This document shows positions 1 to 12,165 of a DNA stretch of 64,000 nt, in pieces; the stretch's first letter is position 1; each line of letters opens with the position of its first letter. Position numbers and translations under genes: made by a program. The stretch comes from Aporrectodea caliginosa (taxonomy: Eukaryota > Annelida > Clitellata > Crassiclitellata > Lumbricidae), in contig JACEVL010000801.1 in the NCBI GenBank assembly GCA_020284085.1, forward strand, positions 280,001 through 344,000, read 5' to 3'. The notes beneath the pieces are model-generated. The model was not told where the DNA came from. It did no database searches and saw only the letters and a program-made list of their open reading frames with translations.

Positions 1-261
1 TCTTTGTCTCTCTCTGTATTTATAAATGGTTGCCACTGTCTCATTTAGAAATTTTGAAAACTGGTAATTTATTCAGTTTCTTACTTTTTTCAGACGATTG
101 GTTGTAAGCATAGACCCCTTAAATTATGAGGACAGTAGGCACTCAGCCTCGGACTTGGAACGTGGGTTCATTCTCAATTTACTCTTTATAAAAATAAATA
201 AATGAACGATGAACTTCTTTTGGATGAACTTCTTTGTTCTGTTTGACTTGACTAGAGCTAC

Positions 262-345
262 ATTCATTCATTCATTACAAAGATTTATATAGCACCTCTT
301 CAAGGTTACTACTCAGAGGTGCTTCCAACCCCAGGTATGTAGGTA
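262..345 (-). repeat. LINE/SINE-type 3' hairpin tail with CATT microsatellite
   Basis: On the minus strand this reads as the arm-loop-arm tail (AGAGGTGCT...AGGTGCTATATAAAT) followed by a short (AATG)n run. It matches the tail seen at the 3' end of the LINE fragment at 16362-16720. It lies 90 bp before the first SIN3 exon in the window, in an intron. Confidence 0.6.
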
Positions 346-429
346 TACTGTGTATGTATGTATTACTGATAACATTTGTGTTAGATAAGATTAGTCATTT
401 GAATTGAAATGTGTCTCAAACTGTTTCAG

Positions 430-3400
430 AGAGAGTCTCTGACTAATGAGCCTCACATGACGCTCCCGTTCCAGGATCCGACTGTATTCTATGATGCCGT
501 AAAACTGGTCAGTGTCGTCTCCAAGCGCCAGACTGGAGTAACGGAAGAGGAGGTCTGGCGATTCAAGTGGCTCTTGCAGTCCGTCATGGAAAACGTCTTC
601 CGTATTCCGTACATCAAACAAGAAATAGATGCGGACGAAGGTGGGATAGTTGAAGTTACCTTCAACGGCTTTATTGTGTTATATGGTATAAGTTGGCTAA
701 AGTTGTTCAGAAGCTGTGGCTGATGTTCTTAAGAATCAGTGGCTAATGTTATGTTGTTAAGAAGCAGTGGCTAATGTTGTTAAGAAGCAGTGGCTAATGT
801 TGTTATGAAGCAGTGGCTAATATTGTTAAGAAGCAGTGGCTAATGTTGTTAAGAAGCAGTGGCTAATGTTAAAAGCAGTGGCTAATGTTATGAAGCAGCA
901 GTGGCTGATGTTGTTAAGAAGCAGTGGCTAATGTTGTTAATAAGCAGTGGCTAATGTTAAAAGCAGTGGCTAATGTTATGAAGCAGGAGTGGCTGATGTT
1001 CTTAAGAATCAGTGGCTAATGTTATGTTATTCAGAAGCAGTGGCTAATGTTATGTTGTTAAGAAGCAGTGGCTAATGTTGTTATGTTGCTAAGAAGCAGT
1101 GGCTAATGTTGTTATGAAGCAGTGGCTAATGTTGTTATGTTGTTAATAAGCAGTGGCTAATGTTAAAAGCAGTGGCTAATGTTATGAAGCAGCAGTGGCT
1201 GATGTTGTTAAGAAGCAGTGGCTAATGTTGTTAATAAGCAGTGGCTAATGTTAAAAGCAGTGGCTAATGTTATGAAGCAGCAGTGGCTGATGTTGTTAAG
1301 AAGCAGTGGCTAATGTTGTTAATAAGCAGTGGCTAATGTTAAAAGCAGTGGCTAATGTTATGAAGCAGCAGTGGCTGATGTTGTTTAGAAGCAGTGGCTA
1401 ATGTTATGAGTAGGGCTGTCAAAATGTTGGAAAAACGTGGCCCGGGTACCCGAGCTCATTTTCAACGGGGGCCCGAAGCCCGCCCGTCATTGGTAAAACG
1501 CTTGAGGAAAGCCAAAAATAGTTGAGTCACAGTATAACGAAGTTACAAAATTTACATTTACATTACATTGAAAGACCTGTGGCGTGTGTCTAACGGCGAT
1601 TTTCGGTACTAATACTTCGATCACGGTCCACTTAGTTCGTCGCCTCGTATCGCCGATCGACAGGAAAGCGTGGGATAGAAATTGTCGCTTCGATTACATC
1701 CGTCGTCCAAAAGCTACAAATAGCACGGTTTTCGTCTTTTTCTCACGCTTAAACTCGCCGGCGGTCTGTCGCCTATACAGGGTATACTGCGAAGGCGGCA
1801 GATTTGAAGAGGGGCACAAGGCTCTAGCAGCACATGATGCACAGGTCTGGTAATAGCAGTAATACCTCAACGCGCTGCAACGCTTGGCTGGTCTTAGTAT
1901 AGCCAGCCGACAAGTAAACAGGTACGGGTGCCAAGTTGCCAACTACCCCCGCGCCGATGACTAATACACCACTGTAGCTGGCCAACACTTCTTCAAATCC
2001 ACAGCGTTTTAGGCGACAGAAAGTCTGTATTTAAGCTTTTAAAATTTACTTAAAATAATATGCTGATTCGGACGGGTTTTCGGGCCTTGATTTAAGGGCC
2101 CGGGCCGGGCCCTTCGAACGGGGGCCCGGGGGCCCGTTGACAGCCCTAGTTATGAGGCAGTGTCTAATGTTCTTGTGAGGTAGTGGCTATTTTTATTAAT
2201 GAGCAGTTGCTAATGTTGCTAAGAAGCAATGGCTTATGTACGATGCGGAGGATGATGTTGTAAGGTGCAGTGGATGATGTAGAAAGTGCTTTGTGATGTA
2301 AAAGGTGGTGGCTAATGGTAATGCAATAAGTTGCTGATGTTGTTGAAGGCATTGTACGATATTGTAACAAGCACATACTGTTAAAGGAGTGATTGGTGTT
2401 TTCAAAGTTAATGGCCAGTATTAAAAGTAGTTGTAAAAACACAGGGATGCTTTTTGCATGAAACTATAAGAAAAATGAATATATTTAATCTAAGCTGAAG
2501 ATGCACCAACTGCTGTTAGTGTGTTGACAGTTGTGGTGTTGGTGTTTTAGTGACCAGTTCAGAAGGACGGAATGAATCTGTTAGCAAAAGCAGACACACT
2601 TCAAAGTCAACACGACAGGCACCTGCTGGTCATGAATCGGCCGTGACTCCGCAACAGAATGCGTTGGTATCAGAGGTAAGGCTTCCTTCTACATGCAGGT
2701 GATTCTGTTTATTTGTATACAAATGCAACCATTGCCTGATTTTCATGGAATTTATGCAAACGATGGCATCACTTGAAATGGATGATTTTGTTGTTGAGCC
2801 AACTGAAAAGGTTGTTTACATATTGGATTTCTTTCTAATTAATTGTTATTAAATTGTAACTGCTATCTTGTCAGTATCGTATGCACAAGGCATCTAGCGC
2901 CTCTGAGTAGGTCTCTTGAAGAGGCGCTATATAAATTCTCGGAATGAATTAATGAATGATGATGCACTGAAATCAGGTCACTATTCAGAAGATGCTGAGC
3001 AGCCGATGGCGGATAAGCAGTTGGGTAAAGGTGCATTTGTGCATGATCCATAAGATTTGTAACTCCCAGAATCACACATCTTTACAGTATGTGCCAGTGC
3101 TTGTTACATTATCATACAATACTTTTAACAACAACGACAACTTGTTAGATTAACATCAGTCACTGCCTTTTACATCACTCAAGTGCTTAAAACATCACCC
3201 ACTGCATTTTACAACAGTACCCTCAGCATTGTACATAAGCCATTGCTTCTTAACAATTTGTTCAGTATTGATGTGCTATATATGAATGACAAAGTATCTT
3301 ACATTACGTACCATAGCTTACTCATCTGTATTTTTGTAGGACGAAACAGTGACCGTGTTCTACTGCAGTGATAGCTGGTATGCGCTGCTTCGTGTTTTCA

Positions 3401-5144
3401 TGGTCCTCTGCGACCGCCTGGCTTTCTTTGTGAAGCACGCGGAGGATCTGGTGGATGACGAGAGGAGAGAGTTCAGTCAGGTGTGGCCCGCATCCATTGC
3501 CACGACTCTCGAGCAACACATGCAAGGTTAGCAAATTGCTCTATCCTAAGTGTGCTGTTGGTCTGATACGTAATGTGAAATCGTAAATGGGTAACTTAAT
3601 GTTAAAAGGTCTAACATAATGTTAAATGGCCTAAACTAATGTTAAATGGTCCAACGTAATGTTCAATGGCCTAACACAGGGGTCTCCAAAGTACGGCCCG
3701 CGGGCCACATCCGGCCCACTATGGCCTTTAATCTGGCCCGCGGAACTCTCCTTGAAGAAACAAACTACTGTAAATTGGGAAAATTGAAAATTTTAACGCA
3801 GCTGTACTCTGATATGCCTATTGCCAAAATCCATGTCGCTGTTTGTAAGGCACTGTGCCTGATATGCAATGACACCATTGCAGTGCTTAAAGAGTACAAT
3901 ATTCGGAGACATTATGAATCCAAGCATTCATCGCATTACTCACAATTCACAGAGAAACTTTTTCTTCGGAGTTTTGGCCCATGGAGCTTTAGAAAGTCAG
4001 CAATGTGGCACATTGTGGCCCCCCGCTGGAAAACTTTGGAGACCCCTGGCCTAACATAATGTTAAATGGTGTAACACAAAGTTAAACATGCAGGGACTCC
4101 TTATTACACACGATTATAACACAAATTCTGATTTTTTAAATTTATTTATTTAAAGCAGTTATCGTGCGCAGTTGCTACATTTACACCTCGGTAAATCTGA
4201 ATTTTAGACACACCTGAATGTTCACTAGGATAAAGACGGTGTCACGAAAAGGCCAGAGTAAAATAGCAAGTCTTGATTAAGCGATTAAATGTTCAAAGCA
4301 AGTTGTCAAGTCGGACAAAAAAATATTGGGTAGACGATTCTAGATACGAGGGCCGAGGGGCTCAACATTGACTTCAGTTTTACCATATCTTTTAATAACC
4401 TGTCACAGGATTAATTTGTAAAAGTTATCAAGCAGTCGTCTTGAAGTGTGTTCTGATGTTCTGCTGTTCTCTTGCAGAGCACAACCATGCGCGGAAGAGC
4501 TACCCGACTTTCCTATGGTTGACACAGAACCTGTTGAACGGGGCTCTTGATCTGGGAATCTACGAAGAACTCATTCGCGAAACGTTCGGTCTGGAAGCCT
4601 ACGTCGCTTTCACAATCGACAAACTGATCCAGTCAATCGTTCGTCAGGTGAATTGTAATTGTGATTGCAGATTTATGTAGCACCTCTTCAAGAGAGGTTC
4701 ATCAGAGGTGCTAGATGCTAAGAGGGACTCAAAGTTGTCTTTCTGGGATGCTTAGAATTAATGGTTTGCACTTTAAAAATAAATGTATGAACAAGAAGGA
4801 AGAGAAAGATCCACCAGTGCTTTTGAAGGAAACTGTTAGTCCTTGTGCACACCTTTGACCAATTCTAATCATATAATAATAATAATAATAATAATATCTT
4901 TTCTTTAATTTAGCGCCTGACAAACGCACTGCGCTGTACATTTACATGTTATGCAATTGAAACAATCTTAACTAGTTAACTACTAACAGAACAGACAGCC
5001 TGTAATACACGGCGCTAATAGCAGCCTACAAAGCAAATCCGCCCCTAACGGGGCTCGAACTCGGTACCTCTCGCACTCTTCGCCAGATGTTATCCAACGT
5101 GCCACTGGACCCCCATGAACATGGTGTCAACTGTTGACTCGGTG

Positions 5145-5175
<31 letters not shown>

Positions 5176-8100
5176 TACGACAATTTCTACAGCGCCGTAA
5201 CACGGCACATGCCGTTACAAGGGCGCTTTGACACGATAAACACTCAGGTGTGATACTCTGCTGTAGGGGTTCTACTTGTGTGAGGGCCTGCTAGTGGTGA
5301 CTGCTCCGGCTGTGTATTGTTTGCTTAAAACTGAACTTACTGTTCCTATTGAAACACTGACATGATTTAGGTTACAATGAGTGTCTTCAAGAGCTACTTT
5401 TGAAGGTTGATCTTTAAAATATTCGGTTTCAATATGTATCTGTTATAGCTGAGAACAATTATGTTGAGGGGTGTTTGGAGAGAAAGGACCACCGCTAAGT
5501 ACCGGTAGTTTGCTTCATTTATAACTATTCAATTATTTAACGTCTGCTGATGTTGAAGTGTGTGTTTCTAACAAACTACGATCATTTTAGATTCTTCAGG
5601 TCGTTGCCTCGACTGACTGCGTCGACCTATTGAAGCTGCTGGAGAAGCATCAACAACCTAACTGTCAGTCGGACGCAGAGTTGGCGGAATATCTGACACT
5701 GGCTCAGTCAATTGTACAAGAGGAAAACTGCTATCTAATGAAATCCATCAAGGTAATGGAATTATTGGAAATCTTAATTAGATCAGACGCAGTTAGACTC
5801 AATTAATTCCCATGTTAATGGAATGTGGTTTATTCAGGTGAACACTGGTCTCTGAGATTCATTCAATTTTGAATCAGACATTTTGAATCTAAATATGAGT
5901 TTCTTTCCCAAGTCCCATGCATCTTTTGGTTGTACTTAAGTTTTGTCAGTTTATTTAACTTATTTTGTTTGGACGTGTTTTTGGTTTGCTGCTTGTGATG
6001 GTGTAGTGTTGAGTTTAAAACCCGTACCATATTTATCGTTTCCTAGAGCTTCATTGGTAAGGGAGGTTATTCGAGCAGTGCTGTAGTTGTCGATTAATCT
6101 TCTATTTTACGCCATTGCAGAAGGGTTGCAAAGGTCGGATGACCATCTGCCTGTTACCGCAGGCGACGTCCCACACACCACGACCGGTGGGAAACGTCGC
6201 TTCGAAGGAGTGGCAGAGTGCCAGTAGTCCAGCTCCATCGGAAGAAAAGCCTCAGACTTCTGTGAAAAGTTCGTCAAGTTTCAGCACAAGTGCCACCACA
6301 CTGGAGCCCAACAGTCGCATCTCGAAATCTCCATTGGTTTGGGCTTCGATGCCTTCTCCAACGCCAAAGAAACCGGTTTTTCTTTCAAGGTCAGATACTT
6401 TGCGTTTTCTTTGTTAGATATCATGAGGTTTTTTAATGGCTTGTTGGAAATTAGTCTTTAATAAAAGTGTGCAAAGATGAAAGTTTCCATTAGTCAAACT
6501 CAAGTATCTTGAGTTAGTCTGACAGTTGTTGTACCCAGTGATATTTTCGTGAATAAGAAGTAGAATAAGAATAATAATTATTTGACTTTCGTTCAGCAGA
6601 AGTAGAAGTAGAATAAAAATTATTTTAAGAACGAGAATAGAATAAGAAGTGAAATTAAGACCTTCAGAAGTGAATAAGAATAAGAAGTATAATAATTTTT
6701 AGAACGAAAATTAAGAGACTTCTAATTTTTAGGTGCCGTGTTTTATTAGGCTACTGTGATGAAGTAGGTTCCTCACAGAACAGTAGAAGGACATTATACC
6801 TGTATTCCTGGGTGTGGGGGTCATATAGCTTTAAACTAGTTTAAACCGGCCTTAGGGCCTAGGGGCTAATAATATGCAAATGCTGGGTAAATGCAGGGCT
6901 GAGGGGTTGTCACCGGCCGTCTGAGGGAGCCAGCCATCGGCCGGTAGGCTGGCTGACCAGAGGAGTGAGGTAAGACGTGATTGGCCAGTGGGAAGAGCCA
7001 GAGGTCAGGCACATGTGACTCAGGAAAGGTAGACCACCGGCAAGGGAGAATCCTTCTTGCCGTGGCTGGCTGTGAAGGATAGTGGTCGTCTCTGGTGTAG
7101 AGAAGAGCTTAGAACTGCCGTCCGAGAGAGAAAGCAAGGGAAGCGTCTGGCCAGAGCCTAGATCAAGGGTGAAATATATTATGTTAGACTAGAAGATTTT
7201 ATGTAGTAATATCTAAGGTGATATTATTATTTGGACGGCAGAGAGGGCCAAGTTCAAGGAAACGGTCCACTTTGTTTGACCTTAGGTCAAATCGGCCTTC
7301 GTTTGAAGTGGCAGGAAGGCCTCTTGTGCCCCATAGTGTATTCTTTGTGTGACCTTCATTTAGCTCTTAGTATTTAAATACCTAGTGTTATCAAATGTTC
7401 TCCCATTCCAGCCAGGGTGCTTCCCCTATTGATCCACGGGGTAGTTATGCATGGCAGGGACATGAACTCTCTCGGTTTGAACCTGGGCTCACTAGCCACA
7501 AGTCCCCATTGATCGTGGGACGCGGATGCCATCGGCCTCTTGGCAACGAAACCCATGCCTGTATTCAACCCATAATTGATCCAGGTTTTCCAGGTCAGGA
7601 AATATGGAATTCTTCACAGTAGGCCTACCATGCTACATGTATGTTTAAAATGCATGTTGCTTATTTGGATTTGGCGTGCACCTCTGCGCATAATGTGAAT
7701 CTCAGCTAATCTCATGAACTCCAGCCTACTTTCGCCACAGTTCTGTACTCCTGGCCAACTCAGCTTTAATGAGTACACTGACCGTACGCTGTTTGTTGGA
7801 AGATGAGACGGTGAGGGAGACGACTGACTCACTGCCCTCATTTGATGAGGCTAAGAAAATGAAGTCGCTAACACTTCATACATATGGCTGCTTCAGGGTT
7901 AGCTTAAGGGACTGCTCTTCTTTCTCTTCCTTTTTTAATTTTTATTCTTCATAATATTCTCTGTGCCTGAGGGAAATGGTTTAAAGATTTTGTTCATATT
8001 TCTTGATAAGTGCACGAATAAGTAAAATTATGTCTTAACTTGAACTAGAAGTAAAATTATTTTAGAACTAGAAGTAGAAGTAAAATTATTTGAGAACTGG

Positions 8101-9796
8101 AAGTAGAAGGAGAAGTAAAATTGCTTCAACAGAAGTGAATAAGAACTAGAAGTAAAATTAATTGAGAACTAGAAGTAGAAGTAGAAGTCAAATCGCTTCA
8201 GCAGAAGTGAATAAGAACTAGAAGTAAAATTAATCAAAGAACTAAAATATCACTGGTTGTACCACACTAACAACTGTCAAATAAAATCAAATCGTTCTTT
8301 ATTGTTTTACAATTTTAGTTTAATACAGTCCATTAGTACAGCATTTCTGAAAATAAACAATTATTAACGAGTAGGTACAAATTGATTAGGTACATAGTGA
8401 AGGGAAAATAATGATAAAACATTTGTAACTGTGGTAGCGGAGCGAATCAATTCTCAAACTTTCTGGGCACATGTGGTAAATGATTTCTGTGTGTTTTTAT
8501 TTGTATCAATTTCATTTTCTTTCTCAACAGAAATTTGCACAAGTCACCCGGGCAGAGCTTAGAGGTTAGCAGGCCGAAAGGTCCTAAAGAGCCCGTCGAT
8601 AAAACAGCCAGCACAATGGAGGAGGAAGAGGATGACGAAGAAGAGGATGACGAGGAGGACATGGAGGATGATGAAGATGAATGCGACGGTAGTTCCTGGG
8701 TCGATCAATTTCCTCTCAAAGGTTTCCTTATCATGAGATTGACGTCGTTGGTCCAGGCAAAACTGGTTAGTCTCACCTATCAACTAATCTGCCAACAGGT
8801 GGTTTGGGGTGATATCTGTCTGTCGGTTCTATATCGATGGTTGGGCTCTACGTGTGCTTGTGTGAGAGACAGGATCGTAGCCAGGAAAAAAATTTGTGGT
8901 GTTTTTTAATCTTGGGGGTTTCCATTGGACATATTTTTCTACATTTTTTAGTTTTTTATATCAGTGATGCATTTATTTGGGGTTTGAACCCGTAAAACCA
9001 CCCTTAAATACGCCCACGGTGAGAGAGAACCTGCTGGGGGTAAATTCTGCAAGCAATATTTGCTTACAGGTGAACCTGTTCTTTATTAATTGTAACGTCG
9101 ATTTGGAAGTCCAGCGCTTTTAATGGGTGTTTAAAAGGTGCTATATTAAGTGAATGTATACACTTGCATGTGTACATACATACGTGCTTGCATACATACA
9201 TACACACATACATGTGCAGTGCACGTATACATACATATTTATGTACATTATCAGACATTAATAACAATGGTGGAGGTTAAAAATAGCAAAGCTTTGTAAA
9301 GCGATGAAACTTGTCAGGTGTGGGTTGATTTATTCTCGGAATGCTGTTGCTGTATATATTACTTACTGGTTCTTTAATCCTAGTGTCAGTCCCAAGCCTG
9401 GGAAAAGGAGGAGGGCGACGCTAATGATCTTTGTTGTCACATAGTGTCGTTAAACTGAAGCTACTACTAATACAATCCCCATGCCATGACTTTTGAGGTT
9501 TTAGTGATTCTGTCAACGTTGTCAAAAATGTTGTACAATTTCATTTTCAGACACACAGACATCAATCGCTAAAGAAGTTCAATCGATTCTCCAAGTGGCT
9601 AACCGGGTGGAAGTCACGTAACGTAACAGAAAAGAATGAAGACGCATGTCGCGACTGGTTAAACGGTAAACTCGAAGAATCGTGCGGTAAAACAGTCCGC
9701 CACTTAGAAGGGAGCGGCAGCCAGCTTCCGTACCACAGCTACGTCAAGTACTCTGTCGAAGCAGACGATTGCGTGAACAGTAGTGGCTCCACCTAG
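430..9796 (+). CDS. SIN3: SIN3-family transcriptional corepressor, C-terminal eight exons (5' part outside window)
   Basis: Coding exons read 430-640, 2551-2675, 3340-3526, 4478-4647, 5591-5752, 6121-6389, 8531-8765 and 9551-9796 (stop TAG). All are flanked by AG/GT and phases agree, giving 1605 nt (534 codons plus stop). SIN3 is the scaffold of the nuclear SIN3-HDAC corepressor complex. Landmarks match the Sin3 C-terminal domain in order: KRQTGV in exon 1, FYCSDSWYALLRV in exon 3, AYVAFTIDKLIQSIVRQ in exon 4 (KLIQSIVRQ as in vertebrate SIN3A), EENCYLMK in exon 5, KPVFLSRNL across exons 6-7, and the final SYVKYSVEADD. An acidic Glu/Asp run lies in exon 7. Away from these blocks the protein is divergent. 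The PAH repeats and HDAC-interaction domain would lie upstream of the window. The family call follows from recognised motifs; I could not test paralogy (SIN3A-like or lineage-specific). Confidence 0.88.
711..1402. repeat. Minisatellite, unit about 20-26 bp (GCAGTGGCTAATGTT core), SIN3 intron
   Basis: About 25-30 imperfect copies of a unit built on GCAGTGGCTAATGTT plus GTTAAGAA-type spacers. Decayed copies resume at 2149-2240, so the hAT element at 1411-2148 interrupted the array. Confidence 0.9.
1411..2148. mobile_element. Non-autonomous hAT-type transposon, 738 bp, in SIN3 intron
   Basis: Terminal inverted repeats are TAGGGCTGTCAA at the left and its complement at the right. They are flanked by a perfect 8-bp target duplication GTTATGAG (1403-1410 and 2149-2156). 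Subterminal sequence is rich in CCCGGG/GGGCCC. No transposase was recognised inside. An 8-bp duplication and TAGGG-type ends are hAT hallmarks. Confidence 0.88.
2885..2960 (+). repeat. LINE/SINE-type 3' hairpin tail, plus strand
   Basis: Reads TAGCGCCTCTGAGTAGG, loop, GAAGAGGCGCTATATAAATT, then an (AATG)n-like run. It is the plus-strand version of the tail at 262-345 and 16362-16440, in SIN3 intron 2. Confidence 0.6.
3585..3676. repeat. Short minisatellite (TAATGTTAAATGGCC, about 19-20 bp unit)
   Basis: Four to five imperfect copies in SIN3 intron 3. The array continues at 4049-4085 on the far side of the hAT element at 3677-4048, which therefore inserted into it. Confidence 0.75.
3677..4048 (+). 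mobile_element. hAT deletion derivative, 372 bp, with transposase zinc-finger remnant
   Basis: Ends are CAGGGGTCTCCAAAGT and the matching inverted copy. They are flanked by a perfect 8-bp duplication GCCTAACA (3669-3676 and 4049-4056). The interior still encodes a finger-like stretch, CLICNDTIAVLKEYNIRRH followed by YESKH, typical of the N-terminal zinc finger of ZBED5/Charlie-like hAT transposases. The catalytic core is absent. This looks like an internal-deletion product of an autonomous hAT. Confidence 0.9.
4665..4720 (-). repeat. LINE/SINE-type hairpin tail, minus strand
   Basis: Contains GATTTATGTAGCACCTCTT, a loop and CATCAGAGGTGCTAGATG, the diverged hairpin tail. It begins about 20 bp after the donor of the fourth SIN3 exon in the window. 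Confidence 0.5.
5035..5235 (-). repeat. Probable tRNA-derived SINE fragment with GAT microsatellite
   Basis: The minus strand contains a B-box-like GAGTTCGAGCCCCG near 5050. A (GAT)n run (5144-5173) and a hairpin-like TACAGCGCCG...GGGCGCTTTG segment follow. It is too diverged to place in a family with confidence. Confidence 0.4.
6517..8285. mobile_element. Candidate 1.8-kb DNA transposon in SIN3 intron 6
   Basis: GACAGTTGTTGTACCCAGTG at 6517 and the inverted CACTGGTTGTACC...AACAACTGTC near 8250-8285 suggest imperfect terminal inverted repeats. Degenerate AGAAGTAGAATAAGAA-type repeats lie inside both ends (6545-6730, 8030-8245). No transposase was recognised, and a 5'-truncated SINE (7735-7930) is nested inside. 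I found no clear target duplication. Confidence 0.4.
7735..7930 (+). repeat. SINE-B copy, 5'-truncated
   Basis: Matches the body of the full SINE at 62036-62305: GAGTACACTGACCGTACGCT, then GGAAGATGAGACGGTGAGGG, then GAAGTCGCTAACACTTCA and a CATATGGCTGCTTCAGGGTT end. The tRNA-like head is missing here. Confidence 0.75.
9095..9250 (+). repeat. Diverged hairpin tail with CATA microsatellite
   Basis: AGCGCTTTTAATGGG...AGGTGCTATATTAAG is followed by an imperfect (CATA)n stretch. This is the order seen at the 3' end of SINE-A at 12166-12411. It lies in the last SIN3 intron. Confidence 0.5.
9362..9470 (+). repeat. SINE-D copy (GCGACGCTAATGATC family)
   Basis: Reads GTGTCAGTCCCAAGCCTGGG, then AGGAGGAGGGCGACGCTAAT, then GTGTCGTTAAACTGAAGCTA and a short (CTA)n end. 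Other copies lie at 21234-21355, 24893-25012, 29306-29418 (all minus) and 62757-62850 (plus). Confidence 0.75.
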
Positions 9797-11453
9797 TTAC
9801 GAAACCAGTTTGCCATTTTCTTGTCAGATAAACGACAAAAGTAGCAGACCTCTGTGTGCGTGCGTGCGTGCGTTTGGTTGCTACGGAAACTTCACGTACT
9901 ATGACAGGCTGTTGACTTCTGAAATACTTAAGGACTAACTGAACTAGAACACGGCCAACTGACGATGGAAGTAACTGCGTAAAGTGACTGTGTACAGTAA
10001 ATGTGACTGCAGAAACTTGTGGTAACCTTGTTGGGTGATTACCATGCAGTTGGCAATTTGTGTGAGGATGTACGTAGTGTTTGACTGTTGACGTTTCGGC
10101 ATCCACTGTGAAAATCTGAAAATTTATTATTTTAAAATGGTTTGGTATTTGTTCTGTTGATGTCGTGAATAGGCGCTCCATTCATCTATCTAGAAAAATG
10201 CTGAATTCGAGTATGGCAGATTCTAGCCGATGGCTTCTTTTGTTGGAGCCTTCTGCTTTTTTGTCGTTTTTTAGTTTAAATTGTAACTTTTGGCGCCTAT
10301 TCTCAGATGAAGTTTAAATTGAAAGTTACAACATTGTTTTTGTAGGAATTATAAATTAGTGCCAAATTCCGTTGATAGCTTTATTGATTTGATTCATTGA
10401 ATGCTTTGGCTCTTATATGTGCCAGCAAAATCAAGAGTTTTCAGTTAAATTATGTGAAAGTAAAACTCTGGATTCGGTGTCTATAATTTTTTGCAGGTTG
10501 AGATTTTTATTTAACATTTTTTATTTCAATCACTTGGCTTGAAAACTTGATTGAGTTTTCTTCAGAATTTGTGCATTTTAAACTAAGAATTTGGAGAAGC
10601 AACTATTTCAAAACTTCCAATTTTCCCCCCTTTATCATTGTGCTTATCACACACAACATGAAAATTGGATTCAGATTTTCAGAAAAATTGTCTCAGAAAC
10701 AAAAGGTTAAAACTTTGTTAAGTAACTTGAATTTTTCAGTTTTTGTTTCATTTCCACATAATTATAGCTGTCAAGCAATCCAAATCAGGTTTAAAATTTT
10801 ATTGACAAAATTTCTTGAGTGTGTTACCCGCATAATTATAATTATAATGTTGCAAGTTTCCAGAATTCCTAAAAATTGTTTGCATATGTGTTGTTATAGT
10901 CGTTATCAATCTTGTTATTATTGTTATAGTTTTTTTTATTTATCCAGGATAAATGTAATCCTGATAAGGATACACAAATTATCTGGAATTATTATTATTA
11001 TTTATTATTGTTTGTTTAACCTGAGGTATATATGATCTGTCACAATTACAGAAATTAGGGGTAGCAGTGTTTCTGTTGTGGCTATCATTAATTAATATTA
11101 TTATTTTATTAGCTTGTTTGCCCAATCTAAGTGTGATTCCTCAGGAGATAAAGAGAGTTTGCGATATCTGGAATGGCTATGTCTCATCTGGTAAATTAAT
11201 TTTTATTAATTCGTTTTATTAATAGGCATGAACTGATAGTTTTAATTTAATTACTTTTCATTATTCCATGTACACAAGTTGTGGTATGTCAACTTAGTAT
11301 CTTAATAACGAAATCTACTACCACATGTACAGTCAGAAACTGGGAAGAAAGTATGATGATCCATGATGCTGTTTTGAAAGATACATCACATGATTGTTTC
11401 CTTTCAGTTAAAAGATCAGCTATAATTATTATTACTATTACTACTACTACTAC

Positions 11454-11488
<35 letters not shown>

Positions 11489-11620
11489 GAACAAAGTGAA
11501 CAATTTAGCATGGTAATGTCAAAAAAAGCAGATGGCGTTCCCGCATTGGACAGCTACTGAGAGTCTTTGGATATCTTGTCTCAAGTGTGTCTGGGGGTTG
11601 TATTGGTCAACCTTCATCTA

Positions 11621-11667
<47 letters not shown>

Positions 11668-12165
11668 TTTTTTTTCATCATCGTTGTTGTCGTCATCATC
11701 ATTCTTTACTACAGTATGGCTACTGTTGTTATTTGTGGAAATCAGTTGACAAAGGACTGAATCTCTCACGTTTCATGGAAAAATAATCTTAAAATTAGCA
11801 ATGGTAGAATTTCAAGTTAGATGTAACTTTTTTAAATTTGGACTAAACCCTCTTCTGTTGTAAGAAAAGAGGTGACGCAAAATTAAGTTGTTGCATTGAT
11901 TTATTTTAAATTTTATGGAAACATTTGAACTTGTGTAAAAGGTAACGTAGCCTAAATTAATTATAATGTCCAGAAATTACATGGCATTGTCTAAATTTAT
12001 TGTCTTATAAAAATGTATGGGATACAGCGACAGGTGACTGTGCATTTTCCTTTCCCTTTGTGTTCCAGCAGCACATCTTATGAAACTGGATGCATTTGGT
12101 GAGCTGTGTAACTGTAAGGAAACGAGCTTCCATACTTGGACTAAACTCTTCTGGTGTAAGAAAGT
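9797..12165. other. AT-rich 3' flank of SIN3, no gene recognised
   Basis: The first part is presumably SIN3 3' UTR, but I saw no clear AATAAA signal to end it. (ATT)n microsatellites occur near 11425-11490 and 11620-11665. Short open frames here have no recognisable motifs. Confidence 0.5.

Noticed and set aside
7374..7622. Another tRNA-like SINE on minus (GTTGCCAAGAGGCCGATGGC, CCAGGTTCAAACC)
   Set aside because: Box-like words are present, but no second copy in the window supports a family and the edges are unclear.
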